Shown here piece after piece: positions 32,091 through 44,324 of a stretch of 64,000 bases of DNA. The position numbers were made by a program, and so were the translations under genes. The first letter of the stretch is position 1. Each line of letters begins with the position of its first letter. Below the pieces are notes generated by a model. It did not search any database. It was not told the origin of the DNA and saw only the letters and a list, made by a program, of their open reading frames with translations. This stretch comes from Fennellomyces sp. T-0311 (lineage: Eukaryota > Mucoromycota > Mucoromycetes > Mucorales > Lichtheimiaceae): contig JALLLT010000022.1 in assembly GCA_025266875.1 (NCBI GenBank), positions 496,001 to 560,000 on the forward strand. The letters run 5' to 3'.

Positions 32091-33315
32091 AGTAGTAGAT
32101 TGGCGCGTTTCCTCTAATAGAAGTCTTACCATGGTCTCTAAAATTACTAACGTGGCCATGCACGATCTGGATGGCGGCATGGCGCCCGGATGTTTTTTAC
32201 TTGGCAACCAGTATTTTTCAACTTTTTATATTGGCGTCTCATTAGCTTTGGTGATTTGTGCGTTACAGAGCAAGTGGTATATGATGCAATGATGCCAAAC
32301 CGTATTACTAAATAAAAGATGGAGTAAAAATAAAAGAGATAGGTATCCATACAGGAAGGGATTTACAGGCGACGTGGTTAGATTAAGTACAGGGACGGTA
32401 TCAAACCTGCGGCATCTAAGGTAAAAAACACCCCGTGTAATACTGAAAATAGACAGTAGTATTAGGTTGAAATTCGTGTGACGCCAAGCTGTAAAAAAAA
32501 ACTTAGTGAGGTATCGCTCAGCCCTTCCTTCTGTTGTACAATTCTTGCGTCAACTGAAGGTAAAAAAAAAAAAAACGACCCGGCAAGTGATAAGGACATG
32601 ATGATATGGTTATCGGTAAATATTTGTCCGTTCTTGGTGTTCTTTTCTTTGCTCTAGCCTCCGTATAAGGAAACAATTCTTGGAGCTCACGGTCTATTAT
32701 TATTGACCTCATTTCACTGGGGCCTTCATAAAATGGTTTTAATAAATTTTCGCCTCGCAATTTCCTTATAAAAATGTAGGCACGATGTTTTTGTATGGAT
32801 AGCAGATAGGCACGTTACACGCTGGTTTAACCCCATGACTCCATGGTAACAAGCATCATATGTAGCACAAATTGCATTGGAACTACTACAAAATGGGAGG
32901 GAAGGAATCCTCATACAAACTGCCAAAAGCTCACAGATACACACATGTGCAACTACCCAGTTTACAGTGTACTCGTAACCATTGCCAAAACATACACAAT
33001 CTCGATAATGAATTGTGTGCTATCTGATCGAAGTTACACTAGAGCGGAGTCATACTTGTAAGATATACACCAATGAGGATCAAATCATCCAAAAGAGGCG
33101 GACGGATTAAAATTTTGTTGTGACCATATTATTATTAGAAATAAAAGGGGGGTGATGCTGTTGAAGATATCTATAGGTGCTTAAAATGTGCTTGTTGAAT
33201 GGAAATGATGTTTGATAGAGAGAGAGAGGTGGAATATCTATGGTATTATATATACAGATCAAAAAGTACTAATAATCGAAGGTATGTACAATTGCGTTTG
33301 TGTTGTAAAAATAAA
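32091..33315. other. Intergenic, no supported gene
   Basis: AT-rich. One 80-codon minus frame (32518-32760) has an acidic, helical middle (SIIIDRELQELFPYTEARAK) and may be a fragment. A 14-nt A-run lies at 32562-32575. A (GA)n tract is at 33215-33228. Confidence 0.35.
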
Positions 33316-33728
33316 TTAAATGGCAGCGGGAGCTGCGGCTGGTGGGGCGCGCATAGAAGAGGATGGAGGGGAAGAGGAAAAGTAGTAGGTGTACTGCTCC
33401 TCTTCAGGTGTTTGTGCCAAGTAATGCTCAAGCTGTGTCAGCATGGCGTTGTCGTAAGGTAACTCTTCATTCTTCCAGTTGCACTTGGAGCATTCGTAGC
33501 GCACGCGCATATTGTTGGCAATTCGCTTGTTGAGGACAATAAGTTGCTTTTCGGAACGTGTCAGCTGAACGGATGAGTTGGCTTTGCACCGTGGGCAGGG
33601 ATGACTGGCGTGTTCCAGGGAAATCTTCTTTCCAGAGTTACCAACTAATGATAAGGAAATATAGGTTAGATACAGGCCATTGGAACAAAAGTATCGATGG
33701 ACTTACCAATGACGAATGATCCTGCCAT
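33316..33728 (-). CDS. Small zinc-ribbon protein
   Basis: Exons 33728-33707 and 33644-33316; 351 nt, 116 aa. N-terminus MAGSFVIVGNSGKKISLEHA, then a zinc ribbon from two pairs: HPCPRCKAN and, about 40 residues later, YECSKCNWKN. Such FIV-x-GNSGKK...CPxC...CxxC proteins are widespread, uncharacterised single-domain proteins in fungi. A low-complexity tail rich in Pro, Ser and Ala follows. The very short first exon (22 nt) is supported by the strong GTAAGT donor and by the continuity VIVGNSGKK. Probably binds nucleic acid or another protein; role unknown. Confidence 0.85.
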
Positions 33729-33838
33729 GAGTGAAAGTGTAGATAAAGATGTGTTGTGAAGCGTGTGCGAGTTGGAAAAAGAGCAGTAAGAAAGGAGAGA
33801 GAGAAGCTGCGGGAAAGCACCAGAGAAAGGCGGTGAGG

Positions 33839-33850
33839 CTTTATATAAAG
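33839..33850 (-). promoter_or_regulatory. Palindromic TATA box of the zinc-ribbon gene
   Basis: CTTTATATAAAG, about 110 nt upstream of the start codon at 33728 on the minus strand. Confidence 0.4.
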
Positions 33851-35569
33851 AAAGTGGGGAGAGTATGGCTTTTTCGTGTAACCATGGCACCACGTTGCTT
33901 TCAATTACCGCCTGTGTAACAACAAAATTAAATACACCGAGCAAAAAGATTTGGGCTTATGACGTTTATGTTTTTGCCCAGCCAAAAGATTACACAAACG
34001 AATTCACTAGAGTTTTCGCTCAATGTTTGGAACAAATTCACTTGCTTTTTAAAGTCGTAAGCCTCGCCCTGAAGTATAGGGAGCGAAAATCGACTAGAAA
34101 TTTCGGTGAAGGTCTCCGATTCGATCAGCCTAGCGTCATCGGTTTGACGGAAGCCGATCGAATTTTCACTTTGGCGTTGGACTTTCGGTGAGAGAAAAAA
34201 AAATGAGCGGGCGGCCCGTTTGCTTCATTACTGTCTCAATCGCTCCGATATGACATTATTCATCGCTCACAGCAGCCATAGGCGGAGTTTCCCACAATGG
34301 CTCAGCAGGCCCTGAACGTCATTCGTGGCACCCCAGCTGCTGCCGTTTATCGAAAAATCCGATAACGTATCTCTTTCCGAGATTACGCGAGAACTCATCT
34401 TTTCGGCTGACTTTGCGAATGGTTAAGGGGGAAAGGCAAACTGCATGCATACTGATTGACTGGGTTAATGAGTGGTTGTTCGAATGAGTCAGTCATAGAT
34501 GTGGGGAAGTGGCATCTTTTTTCTTGTATCACGTTCACACGATTCATATTAACCAGTCAGGTTGGCGTTTATTGGGTGACTCTTTTTTTTTTCGAAAGGC
34601 AATGGCCCTTCAAACGAAAACAATAGCCAAGCTGGGATAAAACGATCAACCGACGAGACACAATGCGTTTAACGCGACTGCAGTTCTAATATTTTGATTT
34701 GCATGCCATAAACGGTGAATTGGACCCAAACAATTGCCACTCAGCATGGATGCATGCAATTCATCTGCTGAGAAATAAAAAAGAAAGTCTTGCTAGCGAG
34801 CTCCGAGTTTCGGGTGCAGACATTCCGGACAGCAATGGATAGTCGCTTTCTTGCCAAGTGTTTCGCAAGAATAAGCGCATGCAGATGCATTCTGTCGTGC
34901 TTCCGGCGTCGGAACCGTGGTATGATGGGGCTGAATGCCTCTGCTTGGCCTTTCTATTTCAGGCATCATTCGCGGGTGCCGGGCCAAGAGCCATTACGTA
35001 TCATCTTGCAGAAAATATAAGTTTTATGAGGTTCCGTGATACTTTGGACGGAATAGAAAGAATGGCCTGCTTTTGCGCGCCAATTTTAATGGTCTGTTTA
35101 AATGTATAATAAGCCTGTGCAGGCCAGTCCGAGATTCAAACTGTCGGCGGAGAGTGAAAGTGTCAGACAGACGTTTTTGGCTGCAGAAAATGGGACTGTA
35201 TTGTTTGTGTTTGACTTTAAGCAACCACCGCAGACGTGTTTGTTTTTGACAGTCAAGGTGGGTCTGTTGCTCGGTGCGCCAAGAGCACAAACGAAACCCT
35301 AATAGAGTTTGATGCCAAGAGCGAGAGCGCAAAGCGGGTTAGAGTGAAGGGGACGTGCTCGTAGTAGTGTATGCATGAAGGAAGATCTGATATCATCATG
35401 TGGATCTAAATCTGCATTTGATCTTCACGAAACAAGGATTTGTTGTGATGTGCAAATTTTACCGAGTGTCGATCTCTGTTGTTGACAAACCATATCTGAC
35501 GAACGCTCGTTTGGGGGGCACTTCCGGCTTCCGTAGGCCGTCCTACTAGTACGAGCTGCGCATGCATGG
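33851..35569. other. Intergenic, no gene seen
   Basis: Several frames of 60-110 codons occur on both strands, but none has a domain or conserved composition. Contains direct-repeat-like GATCAGCC/GCCGATCG sequence around 34120-34160; otherwise featureless. Confidence 0.4.
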
Positions 35570-35770
35570 AATTAAATTACGGTCCGCTGATCCAAGATGA
35601 TGGGGGCAGCACCAAATGAAAAACAGGGGGTGGTGGGCCAGGTTGCCACGTTCCATTACTGTTAGCGGCAAGCCGATGGGGCCAGATTGGGTGCATTGTT
35701 GACACGGCGGGCCCCAAGAGCCGTTGGATTGGTAGATGGGAGTCGGAACCACAGGTAGCACGTTGTATGA
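35570..35770 (-). other. Possible terminal exons of a small minus-strand gene
   Basis: On the minus strand a polypyrimidine acceptor (TTTTTTCCAG, ending at 35780) is followed by a protein-like segment (VLPVVPTPIYQSNGSWGPPC, QQCTQSGPIGLPL). A GTAATG donor and an ATCAG acceptor come next, giving a short end before a stop near 35574. The upstream exon is not resolved. Divergent from the gene at 35974. Low confidence. Confidence 0.25.
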
Positions 35771-35973
35771 CAAGCCGACTGGAAAAAATCAGTTTAAAAA
35801 ATACAGAGAACATAATTTTTCCTTCGATTAATCCTCCCATTCTTCTTTTTTGTTTCTTCTCTTTTTTGGGAGGAGCGGGCATGTGGCCTTTATGAACGAG
35901 ACCATTGCACATCACCTTATTATTGTCGCATAAAAAGAACACACGTACCTCCTTCTTTCCTCCTTTCTGAATC

Positions 35974-37041
35974 ATGCCTATCGCCAATCTGAAACGACAC
36001 CGCTCGGCAAGCACCTCGCACACACAGACCCAATCGAGCAAACTCTCCAGGCTAAAGTCCAAGTTGGCTGTTTTCACCAAATTTCGCCCATTTACATCCC
36101 AAAATGTTGCCCCTCCATCGCCACCACTTACCCCGCCCCAACAACGCCAGCGCAAGAAAGATCGCAAGCCATGGAAGCGATGGTCTCATCAGTTGGACCA
36201 TCGTCGCCCGTCCATAGCCAGCAGCTTCTTCCAATACTGGCGCAATGATACCCCCTACAGCAACGACTCTATCTACGAGCAAGCTCGTTACCATGGCGCC
36301 AAAAAATGCCATTCCCAGCCTCGTCTGGATCTGCTTCATCGACAGCAGCAAAACGCGACACAGAATGCGCAAACCGTGCCTGCATCACCTCCACCCCACT
36401 GCATCCAACAAGTCAAACCACCTGCGAGTATTCTAGTCAAACGAGAAGTCGATTCTGCCATTGCAACAACACAAACAAAGCCATCATCGTCGAGTTGTTT
36501 ATTGCCTCATCGACGCCGTTCTTCTTCGTCTCGTCATATGCGTCATGTCTCATCATCCAATATTACAGTCAACTCGGAAGACTTGACTGCCAAAGAATTT
36601 GCCGACATCGCCGGCATTCGGATTCTCCTCGATAACGATACTGACAACATCTATGATGACCTTGACAACGTCTCGGACGTCGTCATGCATACCGTGTCCA
36701 CCGAACAGCGCACTCATTTCAGCAGCTGCTCCTCCAACCGTCAGCCCAAGATATGGGATGCCGAGTTCTGGTTCGATCCTTGCAGTCCCACCAATAACAA
36801 TAGTACTGCTAGCAGCAGTGGTGCTATCCCACGGCGCCGATCAGTTCATCATCCAGATGGCCAACCTCGCATCTTTAATGAATTGCGCCAGATGCAATCC
36901 ACGGACAAACTGTCCAATTGTGTGATCAAGAAAGGCCGTTTTGAAATTTGTCTGGAAGCACCTGACCGCTCCGCCGACCCTGCTCAGGACGCTGCCCCTC
37001 CCGTGCCCATTATTACTGTCAATAATACAGAAGAAAGCTAA
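35974..37041 (+). CDS. Hypothetical low-complexity protein
   Basis: Intronless, 355 aa, no known domain. The first 150 residues are basic and rich in Ser, Gln and Pro (LSRLKSKLAVFTKFRPF; SPPLTPPQQRQRKK). A middle acidic segment with a predicted helix follows (SEDLTAKEFADIAGIRIL, then DNDTDNIYDDLDNVSDV). The C-terminal part contains KIWDAEFWFDP and, near the end, VIKKGRFEICLE; a KKGRF motif of this kind is shared by several fungal proteins of unknown function. No signal peptide or membrane span. Codon use and a downstream AATAAA support a real gene; probably a disordered regulatory protein with short linear motifs. Confidence 0.7.
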   Translation: MPIANLKRHRSASTSHTQTQSSKLSRLKSKLAVFTKFRPFTSQNVAPPSPPLTPPQQRQRKKDRKPWKRWSHQLDHRRPSIASSFFQYWRNDTPYSNDSIYEQARYHGAKKCHSQPRLDLLHRQQQNATQNAQTVPASPPPHCIQQVKPPASILVKREVDSAIATTQTKPSSSSCLLPHRRRSSSSRHMRHVSSSNITVNSEDLTAKEFADIAGIRILLDNDTDNIYDDLDNVSDVVMHTVSTEQRTHFSSCSSNRQPKIWDAEFWFDPCSPTNNNSTASSSGAIPRRRSVHHPDGQPRIFNELRQMQSTDKLSNCVIKKGRFEICLEAPDRSADPAQDAAPPVPIITVNNTEES

Positions 37042-37161
37042 CAGTTTTGGTTTTTTCTTTGCTCCACTCCATTTCTTCCTGTACATAGTCTCTTCCCCCC
37101 TGCTTCCTTTTGTAAACTGTTTCCCTTTTAGCATACGCTCGTTGGTCACCCGGCTTCTTGT

Positions 37162-37167
37162 AATAAA
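37162..37167 (+). terminator. Poly(A) signal
   Basis: AATAAA 121 nt after the stop of the gene at 35974-37041. Confidence 0.45.
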
Positions 37168-37467
37168 TATCAGTGATATTTTGGAACGTTAAAGTGGCAA
37201 TGGAGAGATCATCAAGGAGTCGTTAATATGATCGGGGTACTAAAATAACAGTAAGGGAGGCAAGACACGAGCCCATATTGTCACCCTGGAAGATGCGCAC
37301 AAGAACAAAGGGATCTCCTTAAAGGTTTCCTATCATTTTGTTTCTCTTTCCTTCAGCACCCTTTCATCCTTCGTTCCTTTCATTTTGTTTTTTATTATTT
37401 GTTAATAGACAACCCACTCCATTCCTTTATAAACTATTGAAGCTGGCTTCACACACTCTTTGTAATT

Positions 37468-40400
37468 ATGGATCAATGCACGCCCCCTCCGCCTTACGAA
37501 ACCGAACACGACGGCATATCCACCATGTATTACTATTCGTCCATCGACATGATCCGGGCGGCGCATTATGACCCCAAAAACCCGTTTGCATTCACGGCTG
37601 AGCAGCTTTCAGCCTTGCTTGAGAAACGCGACCTCAAGTTTTTGAATGACGTCGGTGGAGTTCCTGGTATGGCCAAAGGTCTTCACTCTGACCCCAACAG
37701 AGGTCTTCCAGAAGACGAGTGTCAGCCACTGCGGACCATTGCTTTAAGCGATCTGCTTTCACAATCCAACCGGAGTACAACCAGCGATGACGACGACGAT
37801 GAAGATATCCTTGAGGACGATATGGTTGCTTATGACGACACAGATATCCACAGGGATCCATCAAGGGAACCGTTTTTCCAAAGAAAAAAAGTGTTTGGCT
37901 CAAATGTACTGCCATCAGTTCAGCATAAAAGTATATGGCGACTCATGTGGTGCTCACTCCAAGATAAAACTTTGGTATGTTCTTTTTTTCATTATGCGTC
38001 GTTAATCCGAAAATAACTCACGTTTCATAACAAAAAAAAAAGATCCTGCTGATGGTGGCGGCAAGTATTTCGCTCACTGTAGGCATATACGAGGATATGA
38101 CTACGGTGGAATACGATACCAGCGGCAACCGCGTGCCTGGTGTCAAATGGGTCGAAGGTGTGGCCATTCTTTTCGCTGTTGTACTTGTCGTACTCGTTGG
38201 AAGCATCAATGATTATCAAAAGGAGAAACAATTTCGACGGCTAAATGCGCAAAAGCAACACAGGCAAATTAATGTAAAGAGAAAAAACAATTCGAGCCTA
38301 CTGCATTCATTTCTCACGTATTGCATGACAGGCTATCCGATCTAATGAAGTCCACCTTGTATCCGTGTACGATATCCAAGTTGGCGATGTGCTTCGTCTT
38401 GCTCCCGGTGACATTATTCCTGCGGATGGCATTTTTATCGAGGGCAGTAACGTCAGGTGCGATGAATCCGCCACAACGGGCGAATCGGATGCTGTTCGCA
38501 AAGCACGATTCCAGGATTGTATTGCATGGGGCGCTCCCGATGCTCCGTTTGCTTCCGTACCAGAAAATGACGACTTGTTGGATCTAAACCAAGGTCCAGA
38601 TCCATTCTTGATTTCGGGATCCAAGGTGATTGAAGGCGAAGGTACATATTTGGTGACAGCCGTGGGCCCACACTCAAGTCATGGCAAGACCATGTTGGCT
38701 ATGCGTACCAAGGACGAACAGACACCACTCCAGCACAAGCTCAATGTCTTGGCTGGCAATATTGCAAAATTTGGTGTGTCCGCTGCCGGTGTACTATTCA
38801 TTATCCTGCTTGTTCGATGCGTCGTTGCATATTCATCTTCCGGATCTTCGGCCTCAGCTCCAGAAGTTGCTTCGCAGATTATGCATATCTTAATTACGGC
38901 AGTGACGGTTGTTGTTGTTGCTGTTCCTGAGGGATTACCATTGGCCGTGACACTAGGTAAATATATATATATATATACAAGTGATGATACAAAAAAAAAC
39001 GAAAGGCTCACACAATACAATAGCTCTGGCATATGCAACACAACGAATGCTCAAAGATAACAACTTGGTGCGTGTATTGGCTGCATGCGAAACAATGGGG
39101 AATGCTACCACTATTTGCTCGGATAAAACCGGCACATTGACGCAAAATACCATGGCTGTGGTTGCCGGCACGTTTGGCTCATCATTCCGGTTTTTGCGAG
39201 ACCCACCTGCATCCCGAGGAGACTTGATCGAACTTACCGCGATCCAGTATAAACTCCCATTGCCCGTTCGCAACTTTATCAATCAAGCCATGGCACTGAA
39301 TTCGACAGTCTATATGAGCACCAATACAGCCGGCGAAAAGACATTAATGGGTAACAAGACTGAAACGGCAATTTACAACTTTGCCCAAGACTGGATGAAA
39401 TGCGAACCGTTTGAACTATTGCGTACCTGCTGGCCAGTTGAGCAAGTGTACTCTTTCAATTCGGTGCGCAAAGCCATGGCAACAGTAGTTCGCATCCCTG
39501 TCCTCGACGAACATACCAAGAAGGAGCGCATCATTTACCGATTACATATCAAGGGCGCTTCTGAAATGCTGCTCAACTGTTGTTCCGACATTGTCTCAAT
39601 GCATGCAGAGTCGTACAAGCGCTTCGATGGCATTCAGGACGGCAACAGCTATGACATTGAGACACGTACAATGACTGAAGCCAATCATGCACGCATGACC
39701 AAGATTATCTCGAGCTACGCAACACGGTGCTTACGTACACTTGCCTTATGCTACCGAGACTTTGATACATGGCCTTCTGGTCAGAGACTTGAAGATGTCA
39801 TGAATAATTTGACACTGCTAGGGATCGTTGGTATTGAGGACCCGCTACGCCCCGGCGCCAAAGCCGCTGTAGCTGCATGTCAACGTGCAGGTGTTGTTGT
39901 GCGCATGGTGACAGGTGACAATATGCTCACAGCTAAAAGTATTGCCCGGCAATGTGGGATCTATACACCCGGAGGCAAGACATTAGACGGCCCTACGTTC
40001 CGTCAGCTATCTGTGGCTGATCGTCAAAGGATTCTACCTGAACTACAAGTTTTGGCTCGCTCAAGTCCGGAAGACAAACGATTGCTGGTACAAAGCCTAC
40101 GAGAACTAGGTGATATCGTTGCCGTGACAGGTGACGGAACAAACGACGGACCTGCCCTCAAAGCGGCCGATGTGGGATTTTCAATGGGGCTGGGAACAGA
40201 AGTAGCAAAAGAAGCCTCCTCAATCATCCTGATGGATGACAACTTTGCTAGCATTGTGCGCGCGATTTCATGGGGTCGATGTGTCAATGACTCGGTCAAG
40301 AAGTTTTTGCAGTTCCAGCTTACAGTCAATATTACAGCCGTCGTTCTGACCTTGGTATCGGCTATTGTTGCAAGCAAATCAGTGTTAACAGCTGTCCAGC

Positions 40401-41099
40401 TTTTATGGGTCAATCTAATCATGGATACCTTTGCGGCGTTAGCTCTTGCCACCGATCCACCAACACCGCAGCTTCTTGAACGGATGCCAGAGCCTCGCAC
40501 AGCCCCGCTAATTCAAGCGCCCATGTGGAAAATGATTTGTGGTCAGAGTATTTATCAAATCACCGTTATTCTGTCATTGATGTACACGGATGTCCTTCAC
40601 GTCGATACGGCGACATTGGAGACTATGGTTTTTACCGCCTTTGTTTTTTGCCAGATCTTTAATGAAGTCAAGTAAGTCACTATTTACGCCTAGGAGAACA
40701 ACAGAAGAACTTAATATGCCATGTAGTTCACGAAGAATCAACAACAGCTTTAACGTGTTTAAGGGTATCACCAGAAACAAGTTCTTTATGCTTATCTTTT
40801 TCGTCACGATCCTTGGTCAATTTTTCATGGTCGAGTGTGGTGGCACGGCATTGCAGACAATACCATTGAATGCCAGTCAATGGGGTATTTGTATTCTGAT
40901 TGGAGTTATGTCACTCCCAGTGGGTGCACTTGTTCGTATTGTACCGGATGATCTATTCTTTTCTTCGCCACCGCTACCAGTGAAACAACCTCCTCCTCGG
41001 TTTCAGGATGACAACGTCGATGAAAGACTTGCATGGCATGCTGTACCAAGGCATTATGACGCAATGTCTGAGAAAGTAGAGTGGACTCGGGAAATGTAA
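37468..41099 (+). CDS. PMC1: P-type Ca2+-ATPase, PMCA/Pmc1 type (P2B)
   Basis: Pumps Ca2+ out of the cytosol across the plasma or vacuolar membrane at the cost of ATP. Exons 37468-37974, 38043-38273, 38332-38956, 39024-40671, 40727-41099; 3384 nt, 1127 aa. Landmarks in order: the acidic N-terminus with a DDDDDED run, transmembrane pair M1-M2, the actuator motif CDESATTGESD, M4 PEGLPLAV, the phosphorylation loop CSDKTGTLTQN (Asp488), nucleotide-binding IKGASEMLL, MVTGDNMLTAK, hinge VTGDGTNDGPALKAADVGF, M6 WVNLIMDTFAALALATDPPT, and the M7-M10 block ending FVFCQIFNEVNSRRIN. These M4/M6 sequences are typical of P2B pumps with one Ca2+ site. No clear C-terminal calmodulin-binding domain is seen; an N-terminal regulatory region, as in yeast Pmc1 and plant ACAs, is more likely. 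Confidence 0.95.
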
Positions 41100-41125
41100 T
41101 AGCCATCTGCACCCACATTTTTATG

Positions 41126-41131
41126 AATAAA
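41126..41131 (+). terminator. Poly(A) signal of the Ca2+-ATPase gene
   Basis: AATAAA 27 nt after the stop codon, followed by a second AATAA within an AT-rich tail. Confidence 0.5.
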
Positions 41132-41368
41132 ATAATTTATACCCGGTTTTGTGATGTCCAAGAGTTAAGCCCGAATATGGAAGATTAAAATACCGAGTCC
41201 CACTCAGCTTAATGCGCGTTCAGAATCAAGGATGGTGCAGTCCGTACTATTTATTTTTCTTAAATCCCACTTTTTGCGCACAAGTTATGATGGCCGTGCT
41301 TCAAATATAACACCGTAGCAATTGTCGGTGGCGCACATCAGGTCACCGGTTAAAGCTTATCTTTTTTT

Positions 41369-41481
41369 GACCAAGAATGGGTAATTTTCCGACCAAGAGT
41401 GGATAATTTCTTCAACCAAGAGTAGTTAGTTGTTCACTCGGGAAAGGATGGTTGTTTGCTTAAGAGTGGGTGGTTCTTTAC
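41369..41481. repeat. Degenerate tandem repeat, about 22-24 bp unit
   Basis: Five imperfect units: 41369-41390 and 41391-41412 are close copies (GACCAAGARTGGRTAATTTYY), the third (41413-41435) is recognisable, and the last two are strongly diverged but keep the AAGAGTGG/GGTTG pattern. Confidence 0.55.
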
Positions 41482-41711
41482 GAAAGAGAGAAGACTTCAT
41501 AGTGCAAAGGACACGCGATTTTAGGCGCGAATTCAAGTACAAACGACCACTCCTATGTCGTTTCCAGGTGATTTATTTGAAAGCCAGAATGATAGCCAAA
41601 CGGCTTCATCTCAATGATCGATGAACGCCAATAAGTTAATATATATGCAAAGAGTTCGTTGTAATAAGCTGTTCTGCTGAAGAAAGGAGGTGGGGAAGTA
41701 TCACATCACGC

Positions 41712-43710
41712 TTGTTCTTGTTGTTTGTGAACATTTGCAAAATATTTTTATCAAGTGGCATCCCATGTAGAATCATGTTTTTTATATTGCCAATCCATCA
41801 ATTCGACATGATACCGCAGTCCGTTAAAACCCTTCTCACATCTGACAAAGTTCTGAAAGCAGGTCGTAACGTGGGTGGATATACGACCAAGTTACAGCAC
41901 GATTATGGATTGGACTATAAAAAGGAGCTCGGCAAGTTTTCTCGCAGAAGGGGATATATCGATCATGGTGGAGCCGCATTGTTCGTGATAGCTGAGGCAG
42001 TTCTCGGTGACAAGGTCAAAAAGGACAATAGGAATGCCAATTGGAAATCACAAACTCTCTCTCTCAAACGCAGCTCGATTACGCGTGGGTTTCCCTGGCT
42101 ATTTACACGAAACTTGCTCCCTTTCGCACGCTTGGTAAAGTTGTACAAAGCCCTCCCCCACCTGGTGCATATGCTGCCGTATTTCCTTGCTTCCAATGGT
42201 CACGTCCAGTTGCATATGGAGAGATACTGCCAAGTGAAGAACAGCAGGTAAATTTTTATTTTGTTCACTTTTATGTATAAAAAAGTATGCGATCAACTAA
42301 CATACTTAATATACTAGAGCACAATTGACAGTAGTATCGCATATGTTTCGATCAATCATGCTTTGGTTCCCGCTGCTATACTTGATGCAGATACTCAAAA
42401 AACTCTTTGTGACTTCAGTACATCACCTTTTATCGCCAAAATACCTGTATCCATGCTACGGTTCGAGAAAAAATCACTATGTGAACAGCAAGAGCAACGT
42501 CACGAGCAGCATAGTCATCAGTGCTGTGATACCGAAGAAGCAAGGCAACAGGAGATGACGATTGGCATTAATGATCCCATGGATACAATATCGGTCGAGA
42601 ACGAAGGCGGTTACGAGTCTTCATCTTCATTAATATCATCGTCATCATCAAGTGAAACCAAAGACTACATCAATAATCAAGGCGTAGCAATGGTGACTGG
42701 TTCAGAGTCCTCAAATTGCGCATTCACGCTCAAGCACGCTCAAGATAGTCAGAAGTCATGACACCCACGCGTTCTAAAAGATATTTAACATTTCATGGCC
42801 TTGATCAAAGTACCAAAACAGCACGCTTTTACCAAGGAATTTTCGCAACAATTACGCAACACAGTCTTCGTTCCAAACCCGGAAGACAAGAGAAAAGTGG
42901 AAGTATATTTGGCAAAAAAGAATATGATATAGATATACATGTTAAACACAAATCCTCCTTAGGTTTTGCGAAAAGTCAAGCGCATGGTGCCACCGCTGAG
43001 TGAACTGGAACCTATTGTTCAAAATCTTTTCGCAAGGAAACCAACAACAGAACAATTTGAATATATCAGCATCGACATCTTTCTGCCATCACTATCTACT
43101 GCAAATCTTTCAGACCAGCGATACGAATTTCTCGCTCAATGTCAAGGAGCAAAGCATGCAGTCACTCCGATCCACACAAAAGAGGAATTCGGGAAGTTCA
43201 ATGATTTTATACGCGAGGGAGCTCAGGGATCAATAGGTGCGTCAGACTGGATCAGATTATCAAAGACATGGAATACATGTGTATTGAAGCCAGTAGATGG
43301 ATGTACAAATTTTTACAAGTAGCCAAATCAATTGAAAATCCACTACGAGCGTTGGAACGAAAAGCGATTCACATGGGCCAGTAAAGTAATAGGCAGTTGT
43401 ATTTATGAGATAATGCATGAGCAGTTATCATCACCAAGCCGAGAATGTCCTGTATTGCCTGCTATCACACCGTCATCACCACCATTTACCCTTCCGTCGG
43501 CAGGAGTAGTTCAGGAATTAGCAACAAATCCAGTTCCAGAATCATTAGCTGCTATGACGGACACATCACCTTCGGAAGTATCATTCTCAATCATTAACGC
43601 CTGTATATTCACCCAGAAGAATAGCACCCGCACCACCGTCACTCTCACCATCACAGCCACTGTTTTCCGTCAATGTCCAAATTCCAAGGAAGCGTGCAGG
43701 TCGTAAATAA
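41712..43710 (+). pseudogene. Pseudogene of a WRN/RNase D-type 3'-5' exonuclease family protein
   Basis: Coding similarity runs through about 2 kb. 41790-42060 encodes the exonuclease core (IHQFDMIPQSVKTLLTSDKV, KLQHDYGLDY, HGGAALFVIAEAVLGDKV, ANWKSQTLSL). A frameshift near 42065 moves to frame 2 (QLDYAWVSLAIYTKLAPF), and a likely intron ends at 42317. From 42759 to 43700 the original frame is open apart from stops at 42759, 42786, 42930, 42960 and 43320. These interrupt KVPKQHAFTKEFSQQLRN, RKVKRMVPPLSELEPIVQN, TKEEFGKFND and LKIHYERWNEKR; a last frameshift gives the terminal PRKRAGRK. The Exo II Asp is replaced (GGYTTK), and the Exo III YAAxDAW motif has lost its Asp through a four-residue deletion. 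The 5' end with Exo I is missing. The gene is thus dead on several counts. Confidence 0.75.
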
Positions 43711-44324
43711 GATTTGCGCATTACCAGACCCTGGTAACCATTATATCCTTGACTCGATCTCTATTGTTAAATTACATTTTCTGTCGCCATTATCACATAC
43801 TTTTATCACCAGTAAAAATATAATACATGATTTTCATCATATGTTGCTCCCGGGGAATATTTTTAAGATTAATGCTTCTGTTTTCCTTCGAAAAGTAAAA
43901 AATACTAAATTTCTTCTTACTAAAGCTCCTTTTTTTTTGCCACTTCTGCCGAGAGCCAAATCTGGATCAGATATCCGTCATACATACCTGCGTGTCTCAG
44001 TTATGTACATCGCTATTTGCTTCGTGATTGCAATTGCTATTTCTAATTTACATTCTCTGGTTTCCGTTCGCATACTTCCCGGATAGCGGTCATTTATTAT
44101 CACGGAAAACCAATTGCAACATGCGGCAAGTTGGGGATTCTGAAAAATACCTTGGTGGATCCTATTGACAGCGATCATGATTACAGAGAAACCAACACAT
44201 AGGAATAACTACTCCCATTGTTACTTGCTATGGCCGCTGTGATACCTGGTGTTACCATGTTCACCAATGATTATTTATTTGACAGCAAGCAGTTTCTACG
44301 GTTACAGAAACAAATTAACTGTAA
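43711..44324. other. Intergenic, no gene seen
   Basis: AT-rich. The 137-codon frame at 43673-44086 overlaps the end of the exonuclease pseudogene and has a random hydrophobic composition. Confidence 0.4.

Noticed and set aside
35577..36167. 196-codon minus-strand frame overlapping the gene at 35974
   Set aside because: The first half is antisense to the + strand gene and the rest is UTR-like; only the 35570-35770 part has splice signals worth noting.
43673..44086. 137-codon + strand frame after the exonuclease pseudogene
   Set aside because: Starts inside the pseudogene in another frame and has no protein-like pattern.
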